Below are positions 1-8,382 of a DNA stretch of 21,762 nucleotides, one piece after another. A model generated the notes under the pieces. The model saw only the letters and a list, made by a program, of their open reading frames with translations. It ran no database searches and was not told where the DNA came from. A program made the translations under genes and the position numbers. Position 1 is the first letter of the stretch. Every line of letters begins with the position of its first letter. The DNA comes from Euryarchaeota archaeon UBA259. GTDB taxonomy: Archaea; Thermoplasmatota; Poseidoniia; Poseidoniales; Poseidoniaceae. Location: positions 1 to 21,762 of the forward strand of contig DAXG01000016.1 in NCBI GenBank assembly GCA_002506275.1, in the 5' to 3' direction.

Positions 1-1
1 G

Positions 2-676
2 AAGGCATGCGATGCTCAAGTCGGTGACGATTTCCACATCAACCCAGAAGAAATCGAAAAGAAGTACTTTGGTGTTTTGACCAAATTGTTCAACGTTGCT
101 CGTTTCGCATCTCAATTTGAAATACCTGCGGACTTGGAGACAAACCCTGGCAACCTCGACGTCGAAGACCGATGGATTCTGGCTGAATTCGATGCGACGA
201 TGGACACAGTACGTACGTCATGGGAAAACCTCGACATCTACACCGCCACTCAAGCGCTGAAAACGTTCGGTACTGGAGTATTGCCAAGCCATTATTTGGA
301 GATGGTCAAATCAAGACTGTACGATGAAGACAAGGCTGCTGCTTGGACACTGCACCGCATTGTTCGTGACTTCATGTCTGCATTCACCCCAGTTTGTCCC
401 TTTTTCACACACCACATCTCCGAAACACTGTACAATCGTTCTGCTGTCGACATTGATGCATTCCCACAAACTGCAGACGCTTCTGTGGCACTCGGAACCG
501 AAGATGGTGACCATCTTCGAAAGATCTCAACACTGTTACAGGCGTTCAATGGCGACACATGGAATACAAAGAAAGAGCAAGGGATTTCTCTCAATCAACC
601 GATTGCTGGGCTTGAAATTCCGGAGGGACTGGCAGAGTTCACTGCGATTCTCACACGGATGCACCACTTGGAATGA
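2..676 (+). CDS. valS: Valyl-tRNA synthetase, C-terminal part (5' end outside window)
   Basis: Class I aminoacyl-tRNA synthetase that charges tRNA-Val in the cytoplasm. The reading frame is open from base 2, so the catalytic core lies outside the window. What remains is the helical anticodon-binding domain. It opens with residues like the KLFNVARF motif (KLWNAARF in the family), continues with SHYLEMVKSRLY, typical of the ValRS helix, and then a segment resembling LLAPFAPHITEEIY. Near the end, TKKEQGISLNQPI resembles the archaeal ValRS segment KSDKGLPLNAPL. There is no long C-terminal coiled coil of the bacterial kind, as expected for an archaeal enzyme. An internal TTG at 77 is not the start, because the homologous sequence continues upstream. 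The gene ends directly against the convergent polymerase gene with no spacer. IleRS is the main alternative, since the two share this domain. Confidence 0.78.
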   Translation, partial: KACDAQVGDDFHINPEEIEKKYFGVLTKLFNVARFASQFEIPADLETNPGNLDVEDRWILAEFDATMDTVRTSWENLDIYTATQALKTFGTGVLPSHYLEMVKSRLYDEDKAAAWTLHRIVRDFMSAFTPVCPFFTHHISETLYNRSAVDIDAFPQTADASVALGTEDGDHLRKISTLLQAFNGDTWNTKKEQGISLNQPIAGLEIPEGLAEFTAILTRMHHLE

Positions 677-1999
677 TTACTCTTCTTCCCACTTGAGAAT
701 GGCTTGCCGAGTCGGCGGCATATCGAGTTGTCCAAGCCGGAAACCTACCAAACGCAAACCCCGGTTGTGTTGGACATTGGTTGCAAAAAGATGTTCTGCC
801 AAACGCAGGAAAACTTCTGGCTCATCCATAGCAACAGGTATCGAACGACCATGTGTATGTGTTTCGAAACCCGTATAGCGAATCTTCACTTCCGCTAAAC
901 GTCCAGAAACGCCCATTTCACGTGAACGGGCCAATACGCCTTGAGTGAGGGAACGCAACACATCGAGAACTGCTTCATGGTCGGTTTGATCCGATGAAAA
1001 AGTACGCTCCTTACCAACGGATTTACGACTCCGTAACGGACTCACTTCAGAACTGGTTGTACCATCCACTACACGCGTGAGCCATGAAGCAAAACGCTCA
1101 CCGGCCATCCGCCCGAGTGCCAATTCTCCGAACACATAGGCTTCGTCAACCGTCACAAGCCCCCATTCTGCCAATTGTGTAGCCCTCTTTGGGCCAATCC
1201 CTGGCACTTCACGCAAGGAACGCCCATCAAAAAATTCACCAATTTCATCCGGAAGTATTCGGAAAATTCCTTTTGGTTTGTTGACTTCACTCGACATCTT
1301 CGCAAGAATTCGAGTTGGTGCAATGCCAAAGGAAGCCGTTAATCCAACTTTATCTTCAATCGTCTCTTGCAGTGTGCGGCACAAGGCAAATGCTGTATCC
1401 CAATCGCCGTCAACGGCCTTGGTGACATCCAAATACGCTTCATCTATGCTTGCTTTCTCAAAAAACTCTGCTGGTTCTTGTAAAATTTCCATGACTCGTC
1501 TTGAGGCACGGCTGTAAAGCCCACGACTGCCACGAATGTAGTGGCCAGGACCAAACGGATGACCCGGGCAACGACGCCAAGCCTCGCTAATCGGCATGGC
1601 TGAATGAATACCAAAAGCTCTGGCTGCATAATTGCATGTCGAAACAATTCCTCGACCACGACCTGCTTGAGGGTCAGAACCGATGATAAGTGGTCTTGCA
1701 GGGTCCAAAGAATGATGCAAAATTTCTACTGCTGCAAAAAAAGCATCAAGGTCACAATGAACTAAAATCCTCTCTCGAGGCTCCTGGGTTGTATCACCCG
1801 TTGGTATCTGTTCACCTGACACACACAGAGAACGTTGCCCACAGTGCTTGAAGTTGATGTATTCCTCACAGAACAAAACTTCGAGAGTAGGCGTTAAGAA
1901 CACTAACTTTTCCTTCGGACGGAATTCTACTGGGAGTTCTTCAAGTGGCTGTGCAAAGGGGTTTTTGGCTCGGTGAGATGTCCGAAATGAAAGACGCAT
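677..1999 (-). CDS. dinB: Y-family translesion DNA polymerase (DinB / Pol IV / Dpo4 type)
   Basis: Low-fidelity polymerase that copies past damaged template bases. At 440 aa it is longer than Dpo4 (about 350 aa) because roughly 75 residues precede the catalytic domain. Palm motifs: HCDLDAFFAAVE (residues 81-92) carries metal-binding Asp83 and the predicted steric-gate residue Phe88. SIDEAYLD (184-191) carries Asp186-Glu187. The thumb has the helix-hairpin-helix REVPGIGPKRATQL, and the little-finger domain follows. The start is ATG 1999. No other ATG lies upstream of the catalytic motif, although the first Asp motif begins only near residue 83, so a non-ATG start closer to residue 75 is possible. 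The N-terminal extension contains three cysteines near residues 44-59. serA lies 68 bp upstream on the same strand, so the two may be cotranscribed. The stop codon abuts that of valS. Confidence 0.93.
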   Translation of the reverse strand: MRLSFRTSHRAKNPFAQPLEELPVEFRPKEKLVFLTPTLEVLFCEEYINFKHCGQRSLCVSGEQIPTGDTTQEPRERILVHCDLDAFFAAVEILHHSLDPARPLIIGSDPQAGRGRGIVSTCNYAARAFGIHSAMPISEAWRRCPGHPFGPGHYIRGSRGLYSRASRRVMEILQEPAEFFEKASIDEAYLDVTKAVDGDWDTAFALCRTLQETIEDKVGLTASFGIAPTRILAKMSSEVNKPKGIFRILPDEIGEFFDGRSLREVPGIGPKRATQLAEWGLVTVDEAYVFGELALGRMAGERFASWLTRVVDGTTSSEVSPLRSRKSVGKERTFSSDQTDHEAVLDVLRSLTQGVLARSREMGVSGRLAEVKIRYTGFETHTHGRSIPVAMDEPEVFLRLAEHLFATNVQHNRGLRLVGFRLGQLDMPPTRQAILKWEEE

Positions 2000-2067
2000 G
2001 CCGTGGATTTAGCGCGTAAGGTCGTCGAAGTTTCACATGACCCACACGCCATTATCGGGTGAAAGTA

Positions 2068-3054
2068 TTAGTTGAGTAAATGTGAATTGACGGTCGTATC
2101 TGCAACTTTCCCGTCAAGTACAGTCATCACTGCCAACCCAATATCTCTCCCAACGCGTGCTTGAGCCTCAAGAGTTGCTGCACCAATGTGCGGAGTTCCA
2201 TGGAAATTCGGATGTTGAATCAATTCATTTCCTTTCGAGACCGGCTCCTGTTCGAAAACATCGAGTGCTGCCGAAGCCACTTGTCCCGAAAGCAGAGCAG
2301 AAAGTAATGCAGATTCGTCAATGATGCCACCGCGAGCACAGTTCACAATATGATTGCCGCAATGGATCCCATCTCGAGACTTACCAGGCATCAAAGCCAT
2401 TCGTTCAGCATTCACCAAATGGTGGGTTTCCTCGGTAAAGTTGCAGTGAATCGAAATGTGAGTGCAATTCTGAAATAAGGTATCAACATTTTTGTGCAGT
2501 GTAGTGTTTTGAGCCTTTGCCACCTTCGAGGGCAAATATGGGTCGTACGTGTGAACATCCATCCCCAACAATTGCGCAACAGAGCCAACACCTTGTGCAA
2601 TCCTTCCAAAGCCAATCAACCCGAGGTCTTTTCCGAACAGTTCCGTTCCTTTCATGGTTTTCTTTTCCCACTTGTCAAGACGCATACCGCGGTCTGCACG
2701 AGGGATGTGGCGGAGCGATGAAAGTAAATGTCCAATGGTAAGTTCGATGACCGATTGCGTCGAAGCACGAGGAGCATTGACCACGGGGATGTTCAATTCC
2801 GCAGCAGCAACAATATCGATGTTATCAACACCAACACCAGCACGGCCAATGACTTTGAGACGTGTACCGGATTGGACGAGAACTTCGCGCGGTAATTTGG
2901 TAGCACTGCGAACAATAATGGCGTCGAACTCTTTGAGAGCGCCAGCAAGCAGGTCTTCCTGTTCAATGAACTGAAGAACAACCTCATGCCCAGATTTCTC
3001 AAGCAATACCACTGCGTCAGGAGCCATACCATCGGTCACAGCAATTCGTGCCAT
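2068..3054 (-). CDS. serA: D-3-phosphoglycerate dehydrogenase, short form
   Basis: NAD-dependent oxidation of 3-phosphoglycerate to 3-phosphohydroxypyruvate, the first step of serine synthesis. At 328 aa it lacks the C-terminal regulatory ACT domain, as in the short class of this family. The Rossmann motif is GLIGFGRIAQG (residues 145-155). Catalytic residues are Arg241 (NCARGG), Glu270 (EQEP) and His289 (TPHIGAAT). The start is placed at ATG 3054 (MARIAVTDGM) because the family begins here. The frame stays open 58 codons further, but that stretch has no family similarity and runs into the divergent gene. Odd: about nine extra residues (near 225-233) sit just before the strand leading to NCARGG, where relatives have a short turn. 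A hydroxypyruvate or other D-2-hydroxyacid dehydrogenase is a less likely alternative. Confidence 0.86.
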   Translation of the reverse strand: MARIAVTDGMAPDAVVLLEKSGHEVVLQFIEQEDLLAGALKEFDAIIVRSATKLPREVLVQSGTRLKVIGRAGVGVDNIDIVAAAELNIPVVNAPRASTQSVIELTIGHLLSSLRHIPRADRGMRLDKWEKKTMKGTELFGKDLGLIGFGRIAQGVGSVAQLLGMDVHTYDPYLPSKVAKAQNTTLHKNVDTLFQNCTHISIHCNFTEETHHLVNAERMALMPGKSRDGIHCGNHIVNCARGGIIDESALLSALLSGQVASAALDVFEQEPVSKGNELIQHPNFHGTPHIGAATLEAQARVGRDIGLAVMTVLDGKVADTTVNSHLLN

Positions 3055-3143
3055 ACCCCTAGGCTTTTGCATAAGGGACATCAATCTATGCCTTGGGCAA
3101 TGGCTGAACCCTATGATTGAAACGCTCGCAGCGATTGGGCGAA
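3055..3143. promoter_or_regulatory. Divergent promoter region between serA and a membrane protein gene
   Basis: This 89 bp gap lies between two start codons pointing away from each other, so it must hold both promoters. On the minus strand, TTATGCAAAA around 3065-3074 is the best A/T-rich candidate for serA, but it lies only about 15-20 bases from the start codon, close even for a leaderless transcript. No clear box is visible for the plus-strand gene. Confidence 0.35.
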
Positions 3144-4298
3144 ATGAGGACGATGGCGACAATCGATACCAACGCATTGATTTGGGCGGCAGGATTGCTG
3201 TCAATCCCATTACTCTTGGCATTACCAATGAGAATTGGCTGGAGGTTTTTCATCGGTGTTGGTCATGAAGCATCGCAGTATCGAAACACTGTTTTGCAAA
3301 TCATTGATGCAGGAAGGCAAGTAGCTCCATTCAGAGCGACGCTTGACGACATAGCACGAAGCCTCCACATACGACCCAATCATCAACGTTTGATTGAAGC
3401 TGATTTGTTCCATCCACTCACCGTATCTCATTTCTTACTGCTTCCAGCTATTCTGATTTTCCCGCTTGCCGCCATAATGGCCTTACCGGTAATTCTCATC
3501 GGGTTCCCAGTATTGTTGGTCATCGAATACATCTTTATTCGAAAAGAAGTACTGGTAAGGGCCCTCAAGTCCATGGAACGTTTGATGCACTGGCAAATTA
3601 TTCACATACCCAAACCCCACAGAGGATTATCGGAAGACAAGGCAAAAATGAACGAATTTTCTCAACATGTCATCCACTTTAATCACGTCCCACAGGGAGC
3701 CTTCCTCGGATTATTTGCATGGCTGATTGTTCATTGGACGTTTAATTTCGAATCATGGGGAATCGAAATTATATTTTCTTCTCTGCTGTACATTGTATTG
3801 CTTGGTGCCCTTGGAGTACTCAATGCTGCGTTTGAATCGGACCTTGTATTCGTCGACCCATCCAAAGGCCGGTTAGTTCCGGTTGACCAATGGCTTGAGA
3901 GTATCCTCAAACCATTGGTAGGAATTGGTCTACTGTTCCTCATCGTGAGGAACCTCTTGGATGAAGCAAGAGACGGTAATGCTGTTCTCTTCGCAGTCAC
4001 CGTTCTTGGCCTGCTTTATGGAGCTGCGATTGTTGGTATTGCGTTCAGATGGGGGTACTCAATATGGCGAGGTTCTCAAATTCGAGACGAATTTGGTAAT
4101 CAAGTTATTCAAACGCTCAACCCGTTGTCGTACGACTTAACACGCTCGAAAGGAAGAATAGAATTTCACGTACGGATGGTGATGAAAGAGCGAATGAGTG
4201 GGTTGACCAACGCACCAATCGAGCAATTGAGTTTCGCTGACCTACAGGAACTACCTTCAAGCGAGCACAGGGGGAAAATCCCTGAAAACCCTCTATGA
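3144..4298 (+). CDS. Polytopic membrane protein of unknown function
   Basis: I do not recognise the family. Numbered from ATG 3144 (384 aa), hydrophobic segments lie at about 12-31, 96-115, 114-133, 188-201, 208-230, 258-272 and 281-302, which suggests six or seven helices. Between the first and second is a soluble stretch of about 65 residues with several His and Arg residues. The final 75 residues are polar and probably cytoplasmic. The start could be ATG 3144 or ATG 3153 (MATIDTNALIW). A TTG at 3117 is also in frame but would add a charged, non-conserved-looking stretch. No strong ribosome-binding site distinguishes them. The last codons overlap the convergent protease gene by 6 bp. No catalytic or transport motif is apparent. 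Confidence 0.75.
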   Translation: MRTMATIDTNALIWAAGLLSIPLLLALPMRIGWRFFIGVGHEASQYRNTVLQIIDAGRQVAPFRATLDDIARSLHIRPNHQRLIEADLFHPLTVSHFLLLPAILIFPLAAIMALPVILIGFPVLLVIEYIFIRKEVLVRALKSMERLMHWQIIHIPKPHRGLSEDKAKMNEFSQHVIHFNHVPQGAFLGLFAWLIVHWTFNFESWGIEIIFSSLLYIVLLGALGVLNAAFESDLVFVDPSKGRLVPVDQWLESILKPLVGIGLLFLIVRNLLDEARDGNAVLFAVTVLGLLYGAAIVGIAFRWGYSIWRGSQIRDEFGNQVIQTLNPLSYDLTRSKGRIEFHVRMVMKERMSGLTNAPIEQLSFADLQELPSSEHRGKIPENPL

Positions 4299-6827
4299 TT
4301 CAGATTCAATCATCGCATCGATTACTTCTTGGTCGCTTCTGCTTGGATTCATGTTGTACAATGTGTAACCGGCACCAAGGCCGCACAGAAGGAAGAGCAG
4401 TCCAAGGAATGCTGCAAACCCAGAGTGTTCAGAAAGGACACTACCCAAATCCGAAAAGAATCCTTCAGAGTCATCCGAAGATGTGACCTTCGGAAGAACT
4501 TCATTCATCAAAGCAGATTGATTGTATGCTTCTCGTGTGAACGTTAACTGCCCCTTGAAGGAATCATCCCAAGCGTCAGAAGGTGTCGTTGGGTCGAGAT
4601 CGGAGTAAAAGTCTGGACGCTGAGGAATCGTAATATCGACTGGCGACGACAAGTCGAGTGTCAGTGCTACATCGACTGTGTAAGGAATACTCGCTTCGAA
4701 GAATTCGGGGTCTTCAAACAACCCAAGGAACGCTGCTGCCTGCCCGGTGATGTCAAAGTGTGCCCATGTATTCCAATGTTCAGGGCCAACATCCAAATCG
4801 TAAATCCAAGTATCAGCAACACGAGTCCCAGCACCTTGCGCATCGTTGGAGCCGTCCTCGGCAAGGTCGATTTCCATTTGCAGACTTCCTACTTGGGCTG
4901 TCTCAACGTCAACTTCGGTTGGTGTGAAGTATGCGAGTAGATTGTTGGTACCGTTGGGAATCCAAACGTAGTGCGAGTCCTCAGTGTAGTAAACAGCACC
5001 GCTTGCTCCGTTGTTAAAGTGATTCCAATCACCCTTCCATGAATGTCGAACACGGTCTGTGTCAACTGGAATTGTTTCAACGGTCATGAGCGAGGTGTAA
5101 ATGTCATACGCATCCCAAACGGTGTATTCGGGATGGTCCACGATTCCATCGTCGTTCTGGTCACGCATCAGCTGTAGAGTTCGAGCAAGAGCGACTGCCT
5201 TGTCGGTATTGGTCAGACCATGCCCGACCCGCCAGTCGTGGCATTGACCCGTTGCACTGCGATAACATTCCGATGGAATGTCGTTGCATCCATCATCATC
5301 GTTGCCGGCCTCACATGAATTTGCCATGCCGTCATACCGCGCTGTCAGTTCAAGAATTAGTTCCAATTCGTGAACACGAGAAAAATTAGCGGAATCCCAG
5401 TCATCAAATTGGCCGTATGCGGCAGAACCATCACCACCAACCAAAGAAGCGCCTTCATCATGGTCATCTCGATGGTAATCGGCTACGCCCAATGAAGGGG
5501 CTGCATCGAGCAAAAGCCCAGCAATGCCACCAACGTGTGGTGTAGCCATGCTGGTGCCTGAAATCGCCATGTAATACAAGTCACCTTGGAGTTTTGTCGA
5601 AGCGTCGATGGCAGTTCCACGGGGAGCTGTAGCCCAAATATCACGGCCTGGTGCGCCGACATCAGGCCATGTGTGCATTTGGTTCATACAACCACGAGAG
5701 GAAAAGGAAGTCACTGCAGTTCCGTCATGTGTGAGAGCAGCAACAGAGATTGCCGAGGGAGTATTTGCGTAAACATTGGTTTTCAAACCGCCAGCGCATT
5801 CGCCTCCGTTTCCGCCAGAATTCGATGCTGCGAAGATAACTGCAACACCATGGTCATAGGTCAGCATCTCAGTGAGTTGAGCAACCGCCCCGTTTGGATC
5901 ATAATCCCCATCGGTACCCCACGAGTTCGAAACAACCCGAATGTGGTATTCGTTTTGACCAGGAATGGAATGTTGGTACGTCCATTCAAGTCCTTGTTCA
6001 GCAGCAAAAATCGAGGCTCCGTCTCCGGTGCCAAGTGCGACCAACTGACCGCCCTTCGCCACACCAGCTCGGCGACCTGCAGAAGCATCACCGTTACCGG
6101 CAATTGTTCCACCAACGTGAGTCCCGTGACCCGACGAGGTGTCTGAATTACGAGTTTCAGTCCACACGCCGTCCCACTTTGCCGAATAGAGCGTCTTTTC
6201 TCCGGACCAAGGTTGTAGGTAATCATAATCGGGATGCCCAGCATCAACACCGGTATCCAGGTCAACAATCGCAGTTCCATCGCCGTCCCACTCAGTGAAA
6301 GCGAGGTCTGTTTCGAACGCAACCGTCCCGTCGGTGTTAATGATAGCACGGTGCCATGAAGTCGTGGCATTGACAACATGCGTTGTTTCATGCATCATAA
6401 TGCCAGCATCATCGATGGGGTCACCACCAAATTCTGTAGGTAAGTAGAAAAATTCCAACTCTCTGTTGAGTTCTAAGTATTCGACACGTTCCCATTGACT
6501 GATTGTACGTATTTGTGATGCAGTGGCTTCAATCAATCCACCATCAATGAGTGGGGCATCCCCCAAAACTTCAGCCCCATAATTCTCAAGTTCTGTTCGA
6601 TCTACCGTTTGAACCTCGGAGTTCAATTGAAAGATGACCGACAATGTGGTCTCATCAGCAACAGTATTGAGTTCATGTTCTAAGGCTGCATCCATACGTT
6701 CAAAATCACCGATGGGATTGAGTGTGTCAGCAAGAGGTGCTGCTGATACCCCAATCAAGAGCAGTTGTAGGGCACAGACGACCAAGAGACTGCGAGCAGA
6801 CCGGAGGAGGTGCATGGTCATGGGCAT
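4293..6827 (-). CDS. Secreted subtilisin-family (S8) serine protease with C-terminal membrane anchor
   Basis: Extracellular endopeptidase of about 844 aa, probably displayed on the cell surface. A signal peptide spans residues 1-30 (hydrophobic core LLVVCALQLLLIG, then SAAPLAD). Residues 60-125 resemble an I9-type propeptide. The S8 triad is complete: Asp191 (DLDTGVD), His234 (GHGTHVGG) and Ser426 (SGTSMATPH). The oxyanion Asn is Asn336. A Cys- and Asp-rich insert (CEAGNDDDGC onward) closes the catalytic domain. A beta-rich region, possibly a pre-peptidase-C-like domain, follows. One hydrophobic helix at about 803-824 precedes a short polar tail. ATG 6827 is chosen because AGAGG lies just upstream and the signal peptide follows. 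ATGs at 6821 and 6815 are alternatives, and a TTG at 6875 would bury the signal peptide. The upstream metallo-beta-lactamase-fold gene ends 35 bp before the start, so the two are probably cotranscribed. Confidence 0.92.
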   Translation of the reverse strand: MPMTMHLLRSARSLLVVCALQLLLIGVSAAPLADTLNPIGDFERMDAALEHELNTVADETTLSVIFQLNSEVQTVDRTELENYGAEVLGDAPLIDGGLIEATASQIRTISQWERVEYLELNRELEFFYLPTEFGGDPIDDAGIMMHETTHVVNATTSWHRAIINTDGTVAFETDLAFTEWDGDGTAIVDLDTGVDAGHPDYDYLQPWSGEKTLYSAKWDGVWTETRNSDTSSGHGTHVGGTIAGNGDASAGRRAGVAKGGQLVALGTGDGASIFAAEQGLEWTYQHSIPGQNEYHIRVVSNSWGTDGDYDPNGAVAQLTEMLTYDHGVAVIFAASNSGGNGGECAGGLKTNVYANTPSAISVAALTHDGTAVTSFSSRGCMNQMHTWPDVGAPGRDIWATAPRGTAIDASTKLQGDLYYMAISGTSMATPHVGGIAGLLLDAAPSLGVADYHRDDHDEGASLVGGDGSAAYGQFDDWDSANFSRVHELELILELTARYDGMANSCEAGNDDDGCNDIPSECYRSATGQCHDWRVGHGLTNTDKAVALARTLQLMRDQNDDGIVDHPEYTVWDAYDIYTSLMTVETIPVDTDRVRHSWKGDWNHFNNGASGAVYYTEDSHYVWIPNGTNNLLAYFTPTEVDVETAQVGSLQMEIDLAEDGSNDAQGAGTRVADTWIYDLDVGPEHWNTWAHFDITGQAAAFLGLFEDPEFFEASIPYTVDVALTLDLSSPVDITIPQRPDFYSDLDPTTPSDAWDDSFKGQLTFTREAYNQSALMNEVLPKVTSSDDSEGFFSDLGSVLSEHSGFAAFLGLLFLLCGLGAGYTLYNMNPSRSDQEVIDAMIESES

Positions 6828-6862
6828 GAACGCCTCTACTAATGCCTTCGCATGCGATGTGT

Positions 6863-7573
6863 CTAATTCATCCAAGGAATATGGTCCGGGATTTCCGCAA
6901 AAATATTAGCAGGAAGGGCCGTCTTAATTTTGGAAACAGAACCGAGTCCTGCAGTAACCTTTGCTTGCCAGGCATGGTATTGCTCATACGAACTCATTTG
7001 CAATACAGGATTATGCTCTCGGTTCCAATCCAGTGATTTCATCTCCGTACCGGGCGGTTCATGTCCTGTGCAAACGATGAGGTTGCCGTGAAGTGAATCA
7101 AGTTTCTGGAGAGAGCGCCAATGTTCATCCACTCGGCCGCTGGGTAAATCATCCCGTCCGGCTCCACCTTCGCCGGTGAACAGGAAATCTCCGGTCAGCA
7201 AGTGTGTTGGAGTTTCGAGTAAAATGTGGTCGTTTGTATGGCCGGGAACATGATGCACCTTGACCGACAAAGAACCGATCATAAGTTGCTCGTCTTCGTT
7301 CAAATAATGCGAGACGCCAAGACAAGCAGTGTCCTTCCACATAGCGTATTCACAACCGGTCAATTCACGCAGTGAGTAGCATGCAGTAATGTGGTCTGCA
7401 TGCGTGTGCGTAGCAACTGCAAAATCAAGGTTGAGGTCCCTTTCTTCAAGTACATTCAGATATTCATCCATAAAGTCGTAAACAGGGTCAATGAGGGCAG
7501 CCTTCTTTGATTCTGTGTCCACCAAGAGATACGTTTGAGCCCATCCACTTTGGTTCAATTGTTCGAAGTGCAT
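6863..7573 (-). CDS. Metallo-beta-lactamase-fold hydrolase, persulfide dioxygenase (ETHE1)-like
   Basis: Metal-dependent cytoplasmic enzyme of 236 aa. The motif THTHADHITA (residues 55-64) gives His56, His58, Asp60 and His61. It is followed by His112 (PGHT), Asp129 (TGDFLF) and His171 (GHEPPG). The pair THTHADH and TGDFLFTG...GRDD resembles the ETHE1/persulfide dioxygenase group, which oxidises glutathione or other persulfides to sulfite. The later NREHNPVL segment also fits that group. A glyoxalase II-type thioesterase is the main alternative. ATG 7573 (MHFEQLNQSG) is chosen because the domain begins there. The frame is open 25 codons further without domain similarity. It is transcribed toward, and probably together with, the secreted protease, and it diverges from the Nudix gene. 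Confidence 0.75.
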   Translation of the reverse strand: MHFEQLNQSGWAQTYLLVDTESKKAALIDPVYDFMDEYLNVLEERDLNLDFAVATHTHADHITACYSLRELTGCEYAMWKDTACLGVSHYLNEDEQLMIGSLSVKVHHVPGHTNDHILLETPTHLLTGDFLFTGEGGAGRDDLPSGRVDEHWRSLQKLDSLHGNLIVCTGHEPPGTEMKSLDWNREHNPVLQMSSYEQYHAWQAKVTAGLGSVSKIKTALPANIFAEIPDHIPWMN

Positions 7574-7665
7574 GCTTAACCGGTTGAGCGGTCGTACTTG
7601 AAGAATACCCAATGAGATCGACCTGCCATACGAGGATTCATCAAACATGAGAGAAACGCACAGGT
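7574..7665. promoter_or_regulatory. Divergent promoter region, metallo-beta-lactamase-fold gene / Nudix gene
   Basis: A 92 bp gap lies between divergent start codons. On the minus strand GGTATTCTTC (about 7600-7609) is a weak A/T-rich element about 30-35 bases before ATG 7573. Nothing convincing is seen for the plus-strand gene. No operator-like inverted repeat stands out. Confidence 0.3.
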
Positions 7666-8382
7666 ATGCATCCCGTCGAAGTTGTCCATTTGGAACACGA
7701 CGGAAAAGTACTGTTGGTCAATGAACACGGAGAAGGTCCACAACAGCCGATTCAAGGAAGGCAAGAGAACTCAAATCAATTGCGTCTGCCCACTCAAGAA
7801 GAAGTAACTGCAATGAACATTGAGTGGAAACATTTGCGTGAAACTCGAGTGGTTTTTGGGACGATGGTGTACAGAATACTCAAGGGATACCCAAAAATTG
7901 ACTGGCCGAAAAATTGGGCCTGGAAGGATGAAATGATTGCAGACAACGCCGTACACCCTGTTGCAAGGGAAGCGATCTACCGTTCGATACACAGGCTTGT
8001 ATCCAAAGTCATGATTTGCAACGACAACGATGAAGTCTTGCTTGGCAAAGTGGAACGAGGCCATTTTCGAGGTTTTTGGACGCTACCTGGGGGATATATG
8101 GACCACGATGAACACCCGAGCACAGGATGTGTACGCGAAACTTTGGAAGAGATTGGCCTTGAAATTACTTTGGAGTCGAACGAACCAATTGTTACACAAA
8201 AAATATTCACCGACGATGGAATTTCATTTGTCTCCTTCACCTACCGTTCGCTATGGAATGGTGACATCACTCATCTTAAACTGCAGACTGAAGAAATTGC
8301 CGAAGTAAAGTGGTTTACAAAAGACGATGCTCAAAATGTGGCAGTTTCGTACTTCGATGTTGAAGCACTAAAAACCCTGTAA
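7666..8382 (+). CDS. Nudix hydrolase with an extra N-terminal region
   Basis: Predicted to hydrolyse a nucleoside diphosphate linked to another group; the substrate cannot be read from the sequence. The Nudix box is complete at residues 143-165: Gly143, five residues, Glu149, seven residues, Arg157-Glu158, Glu161-Glu162 and Gly164-Leu165. The Nudix fold begins near residue 112 (VSKVMICNDNDEVLLG). The first 105 residues are extra. Their opening (VEVVHLEHDGKVLLVNEHG) has the rhythm of a first Nudix strand pair but no box follows, so this half may be a decayed copy or a separate substrate-specificity domain. The protein is 238 aa; a single Nudix domain is about 130-150 aa. The start is ATG 7666. 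The stop directly abuts that of the convergent alaS. Confidence 0.9.
   Translation: MHPVEVVHLEHDGKVLLVNEHGEGPQQPIQGRQENSNQLRLPTQEEVTAMNIEWKHLRETRVVFGTMVYRILKGYPKIDWPKNWAWKDEMIADNAVHPVAREAIYRSIHRLVSKVMICNDNDEVLLGKVERGHFRGFWTLPGGYMDHDEHPSTGCVRETLEEIGLEITLESNEPIVTQKIFTDDGISFVSFTYRSLWNGDITHLKLQTEEIAEVKWFTKDDAQNVAVSYFDVEALKTL

Noticed and set aside
678..704. PIP box at the C-terminus of the Y-family polymerase (QAILKWEE)
   Set aside because: Q and L fit, but the last two positions are Glu instead of aromatic residues, so PCNA binding cannot be claimed.
324..878. 184-codon plus-strand frame overlapping valS and dinB
   Set aside because: It is a shadow frame over two well-supported genes, with Cys/His/Ser-rich composition and no domain.
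3055..3228. 58-codon N-terminal extension of SerA
   Set aside because: The frame is open but has no family similarity and runs through the divergent promoter and the start of the next gene. ATG 3054 matches the usual start of the family.
5586..6146. 186-codon plus-strand frame inside the S8 protease gene
   Set aside because: Antisense shadow of the catalytic domain; no domain, and the protease frame is clearly coding.
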